The notes: generated by a model from the letters alone, not told the origin. DNA of 64,000 nt from Colletes latitarsis (GCF_051014445.1 NC_135141.1:8370001-8434000); one strand, 5' to 3'. Numbered from the stretch's first letter, positions 15,101 through 30,400 are shown. Program-made: numbers and translations.

Positions 15101-18100
15101 TCCAGATTCTTGGTGTTTTTTGGTTTGCAACACGTAATAATGTGATACCACACTGAAACAGTCAACTAAACCTGGTCTCGATCAATATTTTACAGGATAT
15201 CACCGGTTAGGTCTGGGTTAGGTCTGGGATTTACCATGATCTGGCTCATACTTTCGCATTTTTGCATACTTGTTGGACAGATCCTGGGTTTTTTCTGGTT
15301 TCGCTCACGTAGTAATGTTGTACCACACTGAAACAGTCAACTAAACCTGGTCTCGATCAATATTTTAGAGGATAACAAAGGTTATGTCTGGGTTAGGTCT
15401 GGGATTTACCATCATCTTGCTCATACTTTGGCACTTTTCGCATACTTGTTGGCCATATCCTGGGTTTTTTCTGGTATGAATAACGTACGAAGTGCGTTTC
15501 CACACTGAAACAGTGAATTAAACCTGGATTCGATCTATATTTTAGAGGATAACACCGGTAGGGTCTCGGTTAGGTCTGGTATTTGCCATCACCTTGCTGA
15601 TACTTTCGCACTTTTCGTATACTCGTTGGACTGATACTGGGTTTCTTCTGGCTTGGATCACGTAGTAATGTTGTACCACACTGAAACAGTCAACTAAACC
15701 TGGTCTCGATCAATATTTTACAGGATATCACCTGTTAGGTCTGGGTTAGGTCTGGGATTTACCATGATCTGGCTCATACTTTGGCATTTTTCGCATACTT
15801 GTTGGACAGATCCTGGGTTTTTTCTGGTTTCGCTCACGTAGTAATGTTGTACCACACTGAATCAGTCAACTAAAGCTGGTCTCGATCAATATTTTAGAGG
15901 ATAACAAAGGTTATGTCTGGGTTAGGTCTGGGATTTACCATCATCTTGCTCATACTTTGGCACTTTTCGCATACTTGTTGGCCATATCCTGGGTTTTTTC
16001 TGGTATGAATAACGTACGAAGTGCGTTTCCACACTGAAACAGTGAATTAAACCTGGAGTCGATCTATATTTTTGAGGATAACACCGGTAGGGTCTCGGTT
16101 AGGTCTGGTATTTGCCATCACCTTGCTGATACTTTCGCACTTTTCGTATACTCGTTGGACTGATACTGGGTTTCTTCTGGCTTGGATCACGTAGTAATGT
16201 TGTACCACACTGAAACAGTCAACTAAACCTGGTCTCGATCAATATTTTACAGGATAACACCTGTTAGGTCTGGGTTAGGTCTGGGATTTACCATGATCTG
16301 GCTCATACTTTCGCATTTTTGCATACTTGTTGGACAGATCCTGGGTTTTTTCTGGTTTCGATCACGTAGTAATGTTGTACCACACTGAATCAGTCAACTA
16401 AACCTGGACTCGATCAATATTTTAGAGGATAACTAAGGTTATCTCTGGGTTAGGTCTGGGATTTACCATGATCTGGCTCATACTTTCGCATTTCTCGCAT
16501 ATTTGTTGGCCAAATCCTGGGTTTTTTCTGGTATGAATAACGTACGAAGTGCGTTTCCACACTGAAACAGTGAATTAAACCTGGATTCGATCTATATTTT
16601 AGAGGATAACACCGGTAGGGTCTCGGTTAGGTCTGGTATTTGCCATCACCTTGCTGATACTTTCGCACTTTTCGTATACTCGTTGGACTGATACTGGGTT
16701 TCTTCTGGCTTGGATCACGTAGTAATGTTGTACCACACTGAAACAGTCAACTAAACCTGGTCTCGAGCAATATTTTAGAGGATAACAAAGGTTATGTCTG
16801 GGTTAGGTCTGGGATTTACCATGATCTGGCTCATACTTTCGCATTTTTGCATACTTGTTGGACAGATCCTGGGTTTTTTCTGGTTTCGCTCACGTAGTAA
16901 TGTTGTACCACACTGAATCAGTCAACTAAACCTGGTCTCGATCAATATTTTAGAGGATAACAAAGGTTATGTCTGGGTTAGGTCTGGGATTTACCATGAT
17001 CTGGCTCATACTTTCGCATTTTTCGCATACTTGTTGTCCAGATTCTTGGTGTTTTTTGGTTTGCAACACGTAGTAATGTGATACCACACTGAAACAGTCA
17101 ACTAAACCTGGTCTCGATCAATATTTTACAGGATATCACCGGTTAGGTCTGGGTTAGGTCTGGGATTTACCATGATCTGGCTCATACTTTCGCATTTTTG
17201 CATACTTGTTGGACAGATCCTGGGTTTTTTCTGGTTTCGCTCACGTAGTAATGTTGTACCACACTGAAACAGTCAACTAAACCTGGTCTCGATCAATATT
17301 TTAGAGGATAACAAAGGTTATGTCTGGGTTAGGTCTGGGATTTACCATCATCTTGCTCATACTTTGGCACTTTTCGCATACTTGTTGGCCATATCCTGGG
17401 TTTTTTCTGGTATGAATAACGTACGAAGTGCGTTTCCACACTGAAACAGTGAATTAAACCTGGATTCGATCTATATTTTAGAGGATAACACCGGTAGGGT
17501 CTCGGTTAGGTCTGGTATTTGCCATCACCTTGCTGATACTTTCGCACTTTTCGTATACTCGTTGGACTGATACTGGGTTTCTTCTGGCTTGGATCACGTA
17601 GTAATGTTGTACCACACTGAAACAGTCAACTAAACCTGGTCTCGAGCAATATTTTAGAGGATAACAAAGGTTTTGTCTGGGTTAGGTCTGGGATTTACCA
17701 TGATCTGGCTCATACTTTCGCATTTTTGCATACTTGTTGGACAGATCCTGGGTTTTTTCTGGTTTCGCTCACGTAGTAATGTTGTACCACACTGAATCAG
17801 TCAACTAAACCTGGTCTCGATCAATATTTTAGAGGATAACTAAGGTTATGTCTGGGTTAGATCTGGGATTTACCATGATCTGGCTCATACTTTCGCATTT
17901 TTCGCATACTTGTTGGCCATATCCTGGGTTTTTTCTGGTATGAATAACGTACGAAGTGCGTTTCCACACTGAAACAGTGAATTAAACCTGGATTCGATCT
18001 ATATTTTAGAGGATAACACCGGTAGGGTCTCGGTTAGGTCTGGTATTTGCCATCATCTTGCTGATACTTTCGCACTTTTCGTATACTCGTTGGACTGATA

Positions 18101-20100
18101 CTGGGTTTCTTCTGGCTTGGATCACGTAGTAATGTTGTACCACACTGAAACAGTCAACTAAACCTGGTCTCGAGCAATATTTTAGAGGATAACTAAGGTT
18201 ATCTCTGGGTTAGGTCTGGGATTTACCATGATCTGGCTCATACTTTGGCATTTTTCGCATACTTGTTGGACAGATCCTGGGATTTTTCTGGTTTCGATCA
18301 CGTAGTAATGTTGTACCACACTGAATCAGTCAACTAAACCTGGACTCGATCAATATTTTAGAGGATAACTAAGGTTATCTCTGGGTTAGGTCTGGGATTT
18401 ACCATGATCTGGCTCATACTTTCGCATTTCTCGCATATTTGTTGGCCAAATCCTGGGTTTTTTCTGGTATGAATAACGTACGAAGTGCGTTTCCACACTG
18501 AAACAGTGAATTAAACCTGGATCCGATCTATATTTTAGAGGATAACACCGGTAGGGTCTCGGTTAGGTCTGGTATTTGCCATCATCTTGCTGATACTTTC
18601 GCACTTTTCGTATACTTGTTGGACTGATACTGGGTTTCTTCTGGTTTGGATCACGTAGTAATGTTGTATCACACTGAAACAGTCAACTAAACCTGGTCTC
18701 GAGCAATATTTTAGAGGATAACAAAGGTTATGTCTGGGTTAGGTCTGGGATTTACCATGATCTGGCTCATACTTTCGCATTTTTCGCATACTTGTTGTCC
18801 AGATTCTTGGTGTTTTTTGGTTTGCAACACGTAGTAATGTGATACCACACTGAAACAGTCAACTAAACCTGGTCTCGATCAATATTTTACAGGATATCAC
18901 CGGTTAGGTCTGGGTTAGGTCTGGGATTTACCATGATCTGGCTCATACTTTCGCATTTTTGCATACTTGTTGGACAGATCCTGGGTTTTTTCTGGTTTCG
19001 CTCACGTAGTAATGTTGTACCACACTGAAACAGTCAACTAAACCTGGTCTCGATCAATATTTTAGAGGATAACAAAGGTTATGTCTGGGTTAGGTCTGGG
19101 ATTTACCATCATCTTGCTCATACTTTGGCACTTTTCGCATACTTGTTGGCCATATCCTGGGTTTTTTCTGGTATGAATAACGTACGAATTGCGTTTCCAC
19201 ACTGAAACAGTGAATTAAACCTGGATTCGATCTATATTTTAGAGGATAACACCGGTAGGGTCTCGGTTAGGTCTGGTATTTGCCATCACCTTGCTGATAC
19301 TTTCGCACTTTTCGTATACTCGTTGGACTGATACTGGGTTTCTTCTGGCTTGGATCACGTAGTAATGTTGTACCACACTGAAACAGTCAACTAAACCTGG
19401 TCTCGATCAATATTTTACAGGATATCACCTGTTAGGTCTGGGTTAGGTCTGGGATTTACCATGATCTGGCTCATACTTTGGCATTTTTCGCATACTTGTT
19501 GGACAGATCCTGGGTTTTTTCTGGTTTCGCTCACGTAGTAATGTTGTACCACACTGAATCAGTCAACTAAAGCTGGTCTCGATCAATATTTTAGAGGATA
19601 ACAAAGGTTATGTCTGGGTTAGGTCTGGGATTTACCATCATCTTGCTCATACTTTGGCACTTTTCGCATACTTGTTGGCCATATCCTGGGTTTTTTCTGG
19701 TATGAATAACGTACGAAGTGCGTTTCCACACTGAAACAGTGAATTAAACCTGGATTCGATCTATATTTTAGAGGATAACACCGGTAGGGTCTCGGTTAGG
19801 TCTGGTATTTGCCATCACCTTGCTGATACTTTCGCACTTTTCGTATACTCGTTGGACTGATACTGGGTTTCTTCTGGCTTGGATCACGTAGTAATGTTGT
19901 ACCACACTGAAACAGTCAACTAAACCTGGTCTCGATCAATATTTTACAGGATAACACCTGTTAGGTCTGGGTTAGGTCTGGGATTTACCATGATCTGGCT
20001 CATACTTTCGCATTTTTGCATACTTGTTGGACAGATCCTGGGTTCTTTCTGATTTCGATCACGTAGTAATGTTGTACCACACTGAATCAGTCAACTAAAC
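6100..20100 (+). repeat. 29-monomer higher-order repeat, lag 5,105 bp
   Basis: The marker GATTCTTGGTG recurs exactly 5,105 bp apart in several series: 6,831/11,936/17,041; 8,592/13,697/18,802; 10,000/15,105. Private variants follow the same lag: ACACGTAATAATG near 10,027 and 15,132, ATCCGAACTA at 8,311 and 13,416 (ATCCGATCTA at 18,521), and CATACCTGTTGG near 8,050 and 13,155. There are nearly three copies; the first two are closest to each other. The outer limits are approximate, judged by where private variants stop matching. No gene is visible. Confidence 0.85.
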
Positions 20101-23100
20101 CTGGACTCGATCAATATTTTAGAGGATAACTAAGGTTATCTCTGGGTTAGGTCTGGGATTTACCATGATCTGGCTCATACTTTCGCATTTCTCGCATATT
20201 TGTTGGCCAAATCCTGGATTTTTTCTGGTATGAATAACGTACGAAGTGCGTTTCCACACTGAAACAGTGAATTAAACCTGGATTCGGTCTATATTTTAGA
20301 GGATAACACCGGTAGGGTCTCGGTTAGGTCTGGTATTTGCCATCATCTTGCTGATACTTTCGCACTTTTCGTATACTTGTTGGACTGATACTGGGTTTCT
20401 TCTGGTTTGGATCACGTAGTAATGTTGTATCACGCTGAAACAGTCAACTAAACCTGGTCTCGAGCAATATTTTAGAGGATAACAAAGGTTATGTCTGGGT
20501 TAGGTCTGGGATTTACCATGATCTGGCTCATACTTTCGCATTTTTGCATACTTGTTGGACAGATCCTGGGTTTTTTCTGGTTTCGCTCACGTAGTAATGT
20601 TGTACCACACTGAATCAGTCAACTAAACCTGGTCTCGATCAATATTTTAGAGGATAACAAAGGTTATGTCTGGGTTAGGTCTGGGATTTACCATGATCTG
20701 GCTCATACTTTGGCATTTTTCGCATACTTGTTGGACAGATCCTGGGTTTTTTCTGGTTTCGCTCACGTAGTAATGTTGTACCACACTGAATCAGTCAACT
20801 AAAGCTGGTCTCGATCAATATTTTAGAGGATAACAGAGGTTATGTCTGGGTTAGGTCTGGGATTTACCATCATCTTGCTCATACTTTGGCACTTTTCGCA
20901 TACTTGTTGGCCATATCCTGGGTTTTTTCTGGTATGAATAACGTACGAAGTGCGTTTCCACACTGAAACAGTGAATTAAACCTGGATTCGATCTATATTT
21001 TAGAGGATAACACCGGTAGGGTCTCGGTTAGGTCTGGTATTTGCCATCACCTTGCTGATACTTTCGCACTTTTCGTATACTCGTTGGACTGATACTGGGT
21101 TTCTTCTGGCTTGGATCACGTAGTAATGTTGTACCACACTGAAACAGTCAACTAAACCTGGTCTCGATCAATATTTTACAGGATAACACCTGTTAGGTCT
21201 GGGTTAGGTCTGGGATTTACCATGATCTGGCTCATACTTTCGCATTTTTGCATACTTGTTGGACAGATCCTGGGTTTTTTCTGGTTTCGATCACGTAGTA
21301 ATGTTGTACCACACTGAATCAGTCAACTAAACCTGGACTCGATCAATATTTTAGAGGATAACTAAGGTTATCTCTGGGTTAGGTCTGGGATTTACCATGA
21401 TCTGGCTCATACTTTCGCATTTCTCGCATATTTGTTGGCCAAATCCTGGATTTTTTCTGGTATGAATAACGTACGAAGTGCGTTTCCACACTGAAACAGT
21501 GAATTAAACCTGGATTCGATCTATATTTTAGAGGATAACACCGGTAGGGTCTCGGTTAGGTCTGGTATTTGCCATCATCTTGCTGATACTTTCGCACTTT
21601 TCGTATACTCGTTGGACTGATACTGGGTTTCTTCTGGTTTGGATCACGTAGTAATGTTGTATCACACTGAAACAGTCAACTAAACCTGGTCTCGAGCAAT
21701 ATTTTAGAGGATAACAAAGGTTATGTCTGGGTTAGGTCTGGGATTTACCATGATCTGGCTCATACTTTCGCATTTTTGCATACTTGTTGGACAGATCCTG
21801 GGTTTTTTCTGGTTTCGCTCACGTAGTAATGTTGTACCACACTGAATCAGTCAACTAAACCTGGTCTCGATCAATATTTTAGAGGATAACAAAGGTTATG
21901 TCTGGGTTAGGTCTGGGATTTACCATGATCTGGCTCATACTTTCGCATTTTTCGCATACTTGTTGTCCAGATTCTTGGTGTTTCTTGGTTTGCAACACGT
22001 AGTAATGTGATACCACACTGAAACAGTCAACTAAACCTGGTCTCGATCAATATTTTACAGGATATCACCGGTTAGGTCTGGGTTAGGTCTGGGATTTACC
22101 ATGATCTGGCTCATACTTTCGCATTTTTGCATACTTGTTGGACAGATCCTGGGTTTTTTCTGGTTTCGCTCACGTAGTAATGTTGTACCACACTGAAACA
22201 GTCAACTAACCTGGTCTCGATCAATATTTTAGAGGATAACAAAGGTTATGTCTGGGTTAGGTCTGGGATTTACCATCATCTTGCTCATACTTTGGCACTT
22301 TTCGCATACTTGTTGGCCATATCCTGGGTTTTTTCTGGTATGAATAACGTACGAAGTGCGTTTCCACACTGAAACAGTGAATTAAACCTGGATTCGATCT
22401 ATATTTTAGAGGATAACACCGGTAGGGTCTCGGTTAGGTCTGGTATTTGCCATCACCTTGCTGATACTTTCGCACTTTTCGTATACTCGTTGGACTGATA
22501 CTGGGTTTCTTCTGGCTTGGATCACGTAGTAATGTTGTACCACACTGAAACAGTCAACTAAACCTGGTCTCGAGCAATATTTTAGAGGATAACAAAGGTT
22601 TTGTCTGGGTTAGGTCTGGGATTTACCATGATCTGGCTCATACTTTCGCATTTTTGCATACTTGTTGGACAGATCCTGGGTTTTTTCTGGTTTCGCTCAC
22701 GTAGTAATGTTGTACCACACTGAATCAGTCAACTAAACCTGGTCTCGATCAATATTTTAGAGGATAACTAAGGTTATGTCTGGGTTAGGTCTGGGATTTA
22801 CCATGAACTGGCTCATACTTTCGCATTTTTCGCATACTTGTTGGCCATATCCTGGGTTTTTTCTGGTATGAATAACGTACGAAGTGCGTTTCCACACTGT
22901 AACAGTGAATTAAACCTGGATTCGATCTATATTTTAGAGGATAACACCGGTAGGGTCACGGTTAGGTCTGGTATTTGCCATCATCTTGCTGATACTTTCG
23001 CACTTTTCGTATACTCGTTGGACTGATACTGGGTTTCTTCTGGCTTGGATCACGTAGTAATGTTGTACCACACTGAAACAGTCAACTAAACCTGGTCTCG

Positions 23101-23272
23101 AGCAATATTTTAGAGGATAACTAAGGTTATCTCTGGGTTAGGTCTGGGATTTACCATGATCTGGCTCATACTTTGGCATTTTTCGCATACTTGTTGGACA
23201 GATCCTGGGATTTTTCTGGTTTCGATCACGTAGTAATGTTGTACCACACTGAATCAGTCAACTAAACCTGGA
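19049..23272 (+). repeat. Tandem duplication, copy 1 (about 4,223 bp)
   Basis: It matches copy 2 at a lag of 4,223-4,224 bp (24 monomers). Shared private variants include CGTACGAATTGCG (19,181 and 23,405), TAACAGAGGTTATG (20,831 and 25,054), GTGTTTCTTGG (about 21,978 and 26,201), a two-base deletion in GTCAACTAACCTGG (about 22,201 and 26,424), CATGAACTGG (about 22,802 and 27,025) and CACTGTAACAG. The breakpoint lies in the CTCGATCAATATTTTAGAGG part of a monomer and cannot be placed closer than about 25 bp, because both sides share that segment. Confidence 0.85.
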
Positions 23273-26200
23273 CTCGATCAATATTTTAGAGGATAACAAA
23301 GGTTATGTCTGGGTTAGGTCTGGGATTTACCATCATCTTGCTCATACTTTGGCACTTTTCGCATACTTGTTGGCCATATCCTGGGTTTTTTCTGGTATGA
23401 ATAACGTACGAATTGCGTTTCCACACTGAAACAGTGAATTAAACCTGGATTCGATCTATATTTTAGAGGATAACACCGGTAGGGTCTCGGTTAGGTCTGG
23501 TATTTGCCATCACCTTGCTGATACTTTCGCACTTTTCGTATACTCGTTGGACTGATACTGGGTTTCTTCTGGCTTGGATCACGTAGTAATGTTGTACCAC
23601 ACTGAAACAGTCAACTAAACCTGGTCTCGATCAATATTTTACAGGATATCACCTGTTAGGTCTGGGTTAGGTCTGGGATTTACCATGATCTGGCTCATAC
23701 TTTGGCATTTTTCGCATACTTGTTGGACAGATCCTGGGTTTTTTCTGGTTTCGCTCACGTAGTAATGTTGTACCACACTGAATCAGTCAACTAAAGCTGG
23801 TCTCGATCAATATTTTAGAGGATAACAAAGGTTATGTCTGGGTTAGGTCTGGGATTTACCATCATCTTGCTCATACTTTGGCACTTTTCGCATACTTGTT
23901 GGCCATATCCTGGGTTTTTTCTGGTATGAATAACGTACGAAGTGCGTTTCCACACTGAAACAGTGAATTAAACCTGGATTCGATCTATATTTTAGAGGAT
24001 AACACCGGTAGGGTCTCGGTTAGGTCTGGTATTTGCCATCACCTTGCTGATACTTTCGCACTTTTCGTATACTCGTTGGACTGATACTGGGTTTCTTCTG
24101 GCTTGGATCACGTAGTAATGTTGTACCACACTGAAACAGTCAACTAAACCTGGTCTCGATCAATATTTTACAGGATAACACCTGTTAGGTCTGGGTTAGG
24201 TCTGGGATTTACCATGATCTGGCTCATACTTTCGCATTTTTGCATACTTGTTGGACAGATCCTGGGTTCTTTCTGATTTCGATCACGTAGTAATGTTGTA
24301 CCACACTGAATCAGTCAACTAAACCTGGACTCGATTAATATTTTAGAGGATAACTAAGGTTATCTCTGGGTTAGGTCTGGGATTTACCATGATCTGGCTC
24401 ATACTTTCGCATTTCTCGCATATTTGTTGGCCAAATCCTGGATTTTTTCTGGTATGAATAACGTACGAAGTGCGTTTCCACACTGAAACAGTGAATTAAA
24501 CCTGGATTCGGTCTATATTTTAGAGGATAACACCGGTAGGGTCTCGGTTAGGTCTGGTATTTGCCATCATCTTGCTGATACTTTCGCACTTTTCGTATAC
24601 TTGTTGGACTGATACTGGGTTTCTTCTGGTTTGGATCACGTAGTAATGTTGTATCACGCTGAAACAGTCAACTAAACCTGGTCTCGAGCAATATTTTAGA
24701 GGATAACAAAGGTTATGTCTGGGTTAGGTCTGGGATTTACCATGATCTGGCTCATACTTTCGCATTTTTGCATACTTGTTGGACAGATCCTGGGTTTTTT
24801 CTGGTTTCGCTCACGTAGTAATGTTGTACCACACTGAATCAGTCAACTAAACCTGGTCTCGATCAATATTTTAGAGGATAACAAAGGTTATGTCTGGGTT
24901 AGGTCTGGGATTTACCATGATCTGGCTCATACTTTGGCATATTCGCATACTTGTTGGACAGATCCTGGGTTTTTTCTGGTTTCGCTCACGTAGTAATGTT
25001 GTACCACACTGAATCAGTCAACTAAAGCTGGTCTCGATCAATATTTTAGAGGATAACAGAGGTTATGTCTGGGTTAGGTCTGGGATTTACCATCATCTTG
25101 CTCATACTTTGGCACTTTTCGCATACTTGTTGGCCATATCCTGGGTTTTTTCTGGTATGAATAACGTACGAAGTGCGTTTCCACACTGAAACAGTGAATT
25201 AAACCTGGATTCGATCTATATTTTAGAGGATAACACCGGTAGGGTCTCGGTTAGGTCTGGTATTTGCCATCACCTTGCTGATACTTTCGCACTTTTCGTA
25301 TACTCGTTGGACTGATACTGGGTTTCTTCTGGCTTGGATCACGTAGTAATGTTGTACCACACTGAAACAGTCAACTAAACCTGGTCTCGATCAATATTTT
25401 ACAGGATAACACCTGTTAGGTCTGGGTTAGGTCTGGGATTTACCATGATCTGGCTCATACTTTCGCATTTTTGCATACTTGTTGGACAGATCCTGGGTTT
25501 TTTCTGGTTTCGATCACGTAGTAATGTTGTACCACACTGAATCAGTCAACTAAACCTGGACTCGATCAATATTTTAGAGGATAACTAAGGTTATCTCTGG
25601 GTTAGGTCTGGGATTTACCATGATCTGGCTCATACTTTCGCATTTCTCGCATATTTGTTGGCCAAATCCTGGATTTTTTCTGGTATGAATAACGTACGAA
25701 GTGCGTTTCCACACTGAAACAGTGAATTAAACCTGGATTCGATCTATATTTTAGAGGATAACACCGGTAGGGTCTCGGTTAGGTCTGGTATTTGCCATCA
25801 TCTTGCTGATACTTTCGCACTTTTCGTATACTCGTTGGACTGATACTGGGTTTCTTCTGGTTTGGATCACGTAGTAATGTTGTATCACACTGAAACAGTC
25901 AACTAAACCTGGTCTCGAGCAATATTTTAGAGGATAACAAAGGTTATGTCTGGGTTAGGTCTGGGATTTACCATGATCTGGCTCATACTTTCGCATTTTT
26001 GCATACTTGTTGGACAGATCCTGGGTTTTTTCTGGTTTCGCTCACGTAGTAATGTTGTACCACACTGAATCAGTCAACTAAACCTGGTCTCGATCAATAT
26101 TTTAGAGGATAACAAAGGTTATGTCTGGGTTAGGTCTGGGATTTACCATGATCTGGCTCATACTTTCGCATTTTTCGCATACTTGTTGTCCAGATTCTTG

Positions 26201-27495
26201 GTGTTTCTTGGTTTGCAACACGTAGTAATGTGATACCACACTGAAACAGTCAACTAAACCTGGTCTCGATCAATATTTTACAGGATATCACCGGTTAGGT
26301 CTGGGTTAGGTCTGGGATTTACCATGATCTGGCTCATACTTTCGCATTTTTGCATACTTGTTGGACAGATCCTGGGTTTTTTCTGGTTTCGCTCACGTAG
26401 TAATGTTGTACCACACTGAAACAGTCAACTAACCTGGTCTCGATCAATATTTTAGAGGATAACAAAGGTTATGTCTGGGTTAGGTCTGGGATTTACCATC
26501 ATCTTGCTCATACTTTGGCACTTTTCGCATACTTGTTGGCCATATCCTGGGTTTTTTCTGGTATGAATAACGTACGAAGTGCGTTTCCACACTGAAACAG
26601 TGAATTAAACCTGGATTCGATCTATATTTTAGAGGATAACACCGGTAGGGTCTCGGTTAGGTCTGGTATTTGCCATCACCTTGCTGATACTTTCGCACTT
26701 TTCGTATACTCGTTGGACTGATACTGGGTTTCTTCTGGCTTGGATCACGTAGTAATGTTGTACCACACTGAAACAGTCAACTAAACCTGGTCTCGAGCAA
26801 TATTTTAGAGGATAACAAAGGTTTTGTCTGGGTTAGGTCTGGGATTTACCATGATCTGGCTCATACTTTCGCATTTTTGCATACTTGTTGGACAGATCCT
26901 GGGTTTTTTCTGGTTTTGCTCACGTAGTAATGTTGTACCACACTGAATCAGTCAACTAAACCTGGTCTCGATCAATATTTTAGAGGATAACTAAGGTTAT
27001 GTCTGGGTTAGGTCTGGGATTTACCATGAACTGGCTCATACTTTCGCATTTTTCGCATACTTGTTGGCCATATCCTGGGTTTTTTCTGGTATGAATAACG
27101 TACGAAGTGCGTTTCCACACTGTAACAGTGAATTAAACCTGGATTCGATCTATATTTTAGAGGATAACACCGGTAGGGTCACGGTTAGGTCTGGTATTTG
27201 CCATCATCTTGCTGATACTTTCGCACTTTTCGTATACTCGTTGGACTGATACTGGGTTTCTTCTGGCTTGGATCACGTAGTAATGTTGTACCACACTGAA
27301 ACAGTCAACTAAACCTGGTCTCGAGCAATATTTTAGAGGATAACTAAGGTTATCTCTGGGTTAGGTCTGGGATTTACCATGATCTGGCTCATACTTTGGC
27401 ATTTTTCGCATACTTGTTGGACAGATCCTGGGATTTTTCTGGTTTCGATCACGTAGTAATGTTGTACCACACTGAATCAGTCAACTAAACCTGGA
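23273..27495 (+). repeat. Tandem duplication, copy 2 (about 4,223 bp)
   Basis: This is a near-identical partner of the preceding copy. The differences I noticed are few: CTCGATTAATATT near 24,333, GGCATATTCGCAT near 24,939 (a change plus a one-base loss in the T-run), and GGTTTTGCTCACG near 26,912. So few differences across 4.2 kb imply a very recent unequal crossover or amplification. It contains no gene; the identical 62-codon open frames at 22,838 and 27,061 are a by-product of the duplication and have no family resemblance. Confidence 0.85.
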
Positions 27496-30400
27496 CTCGA
27501 TCAATATTTTAGAGGATAACTAAGGTTATCTCTGGGTTAGGTCTGGGATTTACCATGATCTGGCTCATACTTTCGCATTTTTCGCATACTTGTTGGCCAT
27601 ATCCTGGGTTTTTTCTGGTATGAATAACGTACGAAGTGCGTTTCCACACTGAAACAGTGAATTAAACCTGGATTCGATCTATATTTTAGAGGATAACACC
27701 GGTAGGGTCTCGGTTAGGTCTGGTATTTGCCATCATCTTGCTGATGCTTTCGCACTTTTCGTATACTCGATGGACTGATACTGGGTTTCTTCTGGCTTGG
27801 ATCACGTAGTAATGTTGTACCACACTGAAACAGTCAACTAAACCTGGTCTCGATCAATATTTTAGAGGATAACAAAGGTTATGTCTGGGTTAGGTCTGGG
27901 ATTTACCATCATCTTGCTCATACTTTGGCACTTTTCGCATACTTGTTGGCCATATCCTGGGTTTTTTCTGGTATGAATAACGTACGAAGTGCGTTTCCAC
28001 ACTGAAACAGTGAATTAAACCTGGATTCGATCTATATTTTAGAGGATAACACCGGTAGGGTCTCGGTTAGGTCTGGTATTTGCCATCACCTTGCTGATAC
28101 TTTCGCACTTTTCGTATACTCGTTGGACTGATACTGGGTTTCTTCTGGCTTGGATCACGTAGTAATGTTGTACCACACTGAAACAGTCAACTAAACCTGG
28201 TCTCGAGCAATATCTTAGAGGATAACTAAGGTTATCTCTGGGTTAGGTCTGGGATTTACCATGATCTGGCTCATACTTTGGCATTTTTCGCATACTTGTT
28301 GGACAGATCCTGGGATTTTTCTGGTTTCGATCACGTAGTAATGTTGTACCACACTGAATCAGTCAACTAAACCTGGACTCGATCAATATTTTAGAGGATA
28401 ACTAAGGTTATCTCTGGGTTAGGTCTGGGATTTACCATGATCTGGCTCATACTTTCGCATTTCTCGCATATTTGTTGGCCAAATCCTGGGTTTTTTCTGG
28501 TATGAATAACGTTCGAAGTGCGTTTCCACACTGAAACAGTGAATTAAACCTGGATTCGATCTATATTTTAGAGGATAACACCGGTAGGGTCTCGGTTAGG
28601 TCTGGTATTTGCCATCATCTTGCTGATACTTTCGCACTTTTCGTATACTCGTTGGACTGATACTGGGTTTCTTATGGCTTGGATCACGTAGTAATGTTGT
28701 ACCACACTGAAACAGTCAACTAAACCTGGTCTCGAGCAATATTTTAGAGGATAACTAAGGTTATCTCTGGGTTAGGTCTGGGATTTACCATGATCTGGCT
28801 CATACTTTGGCATTTTTCGTATACTTGTTGGACAGATCCTGGGATTTTTCTGGTTTCGATCACGTAGTAATGTTGTACCACACTGAATCAGTCAACTAAA
28901 CCTGGACTCGATCAATATTTTAGAGGATAACTAAGGTTATCTCTGGGTTAGGTCTGGGATTTACCATGATCTGGCTCATACTTTCGCATTTCTCGCATAT
29001 TTGTTGGCCAAATCCTGGGTTTTTTCTGGTATGAATAACGTACGAAGTGCGTATCCACACTGAAACAGTGAATTAAACCTGGATTCGATCTATATTTTAG
29101 AGGATAACACCGGTAGGGTCTCGGTTAGGTCTGGTATTTGCCATCATCTTGCTGATACTTTCGCACTTTTCGTATACTCGTTGGACTGATACTGGGTTTC
29201 TTCTGGCTTGGATCACGTAGTAATGTTGTACCACACTGAAACAGTCAACTAAACCTGGTCTCGAGCAATATTTTAGAGGATAACTAAGGTTATCTCTGGG
29301 TTAGGTCTGGGATTTACCATGATCTGGCTCATACTTTCGCATTTTTGCATACTTGTTGGACAGATCCTGGGTTTTTTCTGGTTTCGCTCACGTAGTAATG
29401 TTGTACCACACTGAATCAGTCAACTAAACCTGGTCTCGATCAATATTTTAGAGGATAACTAAGGTTATGTCTGGGTTAGGTCTGGGATTTACCATGATCT
29501 GGCTCATACTTTCGCATTTTTCGCATACTTGTTGGCCATATCCTGGGTTTTTTCTGGTATGAATAACGTACGAAGTGCGTTTCCACACTGAAACAGTGAA
29601 TTAAACCTGGATTCGATCTATATTTTAGAGGATAACACCGGTAGGGTCTCGGTTAGGTCTGGTATTTGCCAACATCTTGCTGATACTTTCGCACTTTTCG
29701 TATACTCGTTGGACTGATACTGGGTTTCTTCTGGCTTGGATCACGTAGTAATGTTGTACCACACTGAAACAGTCAACTAAACCTGGTCTCGAGCAATATT
29801 TTAGAGGATAACTAAGGTTATCTCTGGGTTAGGTCTGGGATTTACCATGATCTGGCTCATACTTTGGCATTTTTCGTATACTTGTTGGACAGATCCTGGG
29901 ATTTTTCTGGTTTCGATCACGTAGTAATGTTGTACCACACTGAAACAGTCAACTAAACCTGGTCTCGAGCAATATTTTAGAGGATAACAAAGATTATGTC
30001 TGGGTTAGGTCTGGGATTTACCATGATCTGGCTCATACTTTCGCATTTTTCGCATACTTGTTGTCCAGATTCTTGGTGTTTTTTGGTTTGCAACACGTAG
30101 TAATGTGATACCACACTGAAACAGTCAACTAAACCTGGTCTCGATCAATATTTTGCAGGATATCACCGGTTAGGTCTGGGTTAGGTCTGGGATTTACCAT
30201 GATCTGGCTCATACTTTCGCATTTTTGCATACTTGTTGGACAGATCCTGGGTTTTTTCTGGTTTCGCTCACGTAGTAATGTTGTACCACACTGAAACAGT
30301 CAACTAAACCTGGTCTCGATCAATATTTTAGAGGATAACAAAGGTTATGTCTGGGTTAGGTCTGGGATTTACCATCATCTTGCTCATACTTTGGCACTTT

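Noticed and set aside
22838..23026. 62-codon open frame, repeated identically at 27,061
   Set aside because: It reads satellite monomers and is duplicated only because the 4,223-bp block is; two private changes happen to remove stops.
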